Shown: positions 62,982-64,000 of the stretch, piece after piece
Numbering within the stretch: the stretch's first letter is position 1
How the letters are laid out: each line of letters starts with the position of its first letter
NCBI GenBank assembly: GCA_964368815.1
Contig: CAYJDA010000001.1
Location: forward strand, 124,001 to 188,000
DNA length: 64,000 nucleotides
Source of the DNA: CAYJBH01 sp964368815
Lineage (GTDB): Bacteria; Bacillota; Clostridia; Oscillospirales; Ruminococcaceae
Direction: 5' to 3'
Translations under genes and position numbers: made by a program
The notes under the pieces: generated by a model
What the model saw: the letters and a program-made list of their open reading frames with translations, nothing else
Database searches by the model: none
What the model was told of the DNA's origin: nothing

Positions 62982-63452
62982 CTATTTTAACGACTCCAGC
63001 AAACTGCCTTTTTCCTTAATGTTTCGAACAAACTCCGGCAATGGAGATGTTTTATACTCCGCCCCTGTAGTATGATTTTTAATTATTCCATTTATAACAT
63101 CAACACTCACATCATCTCCCGCGGATATATTCTTTACCGCTTCGGGACACTCAACAATGTTTAAGCCTATATTAATGGCATTACGATAAAAAATCCTTGC
63201 AAAGGTATTGGCAATAACACAGTCAATACCACAGGTTTTTATTACCAACGGGGCATGCTCACGGGATGATCCACACCCAAAGTTGTCGGTTGCAACAATT
63301 ATATCGCCTGCCTTTACCTTTTTAACAAATTCTGCATCAATATCTTCCATTGCATGCTGTGACAGCTCATTGGCATCACTGGAGTTAAGATATCTTGCCG
63401 GAATAATAACGTCGGTATCAACGTTAGCTCCGTATTTAAAAACACTACCCAT
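62982..63452 (-). CDS. leuD: 3-isopropylmalate dehydratase small subunit
   Basis: This 156-residue protein is the swivel domain of isopropylmalate isomerase: KYGANVDTDVIIPARYL at the N-terminus and DNFGCGSSREHAPLVIK near residue 57. Length fits the short LeuD2/HacB-like type paired with separate LeuC subunits. It follows leuC by 31 bases. The two form the active dehydratase. Confidence 0.95.
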   Translation of the reverse strand: MGSVFKYGANVDTDVIIPARYLNSSDANELSQHAMEDIDAEFVKKVKAGDIIVATDNFGCGSSREHAPLVIKTCGIDCVIANTFARIFYRNAINIGLNIVECPEAVKNISAGDDVSVDVINGIIKNHTTGAEYKTSPLPEFVRNIKEKGSLLESLK

Positions 63453-63483
63453 TATTTATTTATCCTTTCCTTTAACTGTATTT

Positions 63484-64000
63484 TTAGGGTTGAGCTATAT
63501 AGCCTTTAATTGCCGAGGCTGCCGCCACGGCCGGAGAAGCAAGATAAACCTCACTCTCAGGATGACCCATACGCCCTACAAAATTTCTATTTGTGGTCGC
63601 CACGGCACGTTCACCCTTTGCCAAAATACCCATATGTCCACCAAGACATGGGCCGCATGTCGGTGCTGAGATTGCGCAACCCGCATCAAGGAATATGTCG
63701 AAATAACCCGCCTTCATTGCATCGCGATATATTTTCTGTGTTGCCGGAATGACTATACAACGAACTCCTTTTGAAACTTTTTGACCCTTAAACACCTCAG
63801 CAGCGGTTTTAAGATCGGAAAATCGACCATTTGTGCATGATCCTATTACAACTTGATCGATTTCTACTTTCCCTGCCTCATCTACTGTTTTGGTGTTTTC
63901 AGGTAGATGTGGAAAAGCAACAGTTGGTTTTAATTTCGAGAGGTCGATTGTATAACACTCATCATATTCGGCATCAGCATCAGGTTTAAATTCGGTATAG
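63484..64000 (-). CDS. leuC: 3-isopropylmalate dehydratase large subunit, 5' part outside window
   Basis: The minus-strand frame is open from the right edge to the stop at 63484, covering about 171 C-terminal residues. The three cysteines of the [4Fe-4S] cluster are visible in VIGSCTNGR and SAPTCGPCLGGHMG. Then RNFVGRMGHPESEVYLASP follows, typical of LeuC. The start codon and any promoter or T-box leader lie beyond 64000. It heads the leuC-leuD-leuB run. Confidence 0.93.
   Translation of the reverse strand, partial: YTEFKPDADAEYDECYTIDLSKLKPTVAFPHLPENTKTVDEAGKVEIDQVVIGSCTNGRFSDLKTAAEVFKGQKVSKGVRCIVIPATQKIYRDAMKAGYFDIFLDAGCAISAPTCGPCLGGHMGILAKGERAVATTNRNFVGRMGHPESEVYLASPAVAAASAIKGYIAQP

Overview
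This 64 kb window is a chromosomal segment of an AT-rich, Gram-positive, anaerobic bacterium, most likely a gut Clostridia member of the Oscillospiraceae/Ruminococcaceae type. The grounds are the gene content (RemA, RNase Y, FakA/Asp23, YfmF, BcrAD-type dehydratase activase, PduL, NahK-like hexosamine kinase), lipoproteins with Gram-positive signal peptides, strong AGGAGG-like ribosome sites and textbook sigma-A promoters (TTGACA-17-TATAAT). The placement is inferred from gene content; no rRNA gene is present. I see no rRNA or tRNA gene, CRISPR array, insertion sequence or prophage.

Layout. 1-1745 (minus): an orphan PTS EIIA and the 3'-truncated yfmF. 1985-7078 (plus): a compact three-gene cassette, TerB-domain protein, BrxD-like ATPase and Lhr/BrxHI-like DEVH helicase, matching the Shango anti-phage system. 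7202-11112 (minus): xylose operon lacI-type regulator, xylA, xylB, with an operator at the predicted transcription start. 11410-13257: membrane-anchored LysM/G5/M23 peptidase. 13367-16541: pfkA divergent from a nucleotidyltransferase/nahK pair. 16626-23543 (minus): PrsA-like foldase, Eis-like acetyltransferase and a two-gene 2-hydroxyacyl-CoA dehydratase/activase pair.

23823-28600 (plus): four-gene Gld-type ABC exporter. 28660-29589: pRiA4b ORF-3-like protein. 29642-35178: operon of an SBP5 lipoprotein, asp23, fakA and recG. 35278-38776: three tandem DUF3048 lipoproteins, then aroQ. 39184-45731 (minus): aroF-tyrA-aroB-aroA-aroC-aroE/K, which with aroQ encodes every step from DAHP to chorismate plus prephenate dehydrogenase. 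45942-47183: uracil permease. 47235-47777: small lipoprotein. 48007-48198: a chain of short hairpins inside a 14-bp inverted repeat, the most unexplained piece of non-coding DNA here.

48315-53615 (minus): rny-pduL-hom-thrB-lysC. 53885-56481 (plus): thrS without a TGS domain and a HAD phosphatase. 56571-64000 (minus): leuC (partial)-leuD-leuB-yicC-remA-gmk-priA-def-fmt, a leucine operon running into the conserved Firmicute gmk/priA/def/fmt cluster, with rpoZ and coaBC missing from their usual place.

Together the region is mostly biosynthetic and housekeeping (aromatic, aspartate-family and leucine synthesis, translation initiation, envelope maintenance). One defence island and one xylose catabolic operon are inserted among these genes.
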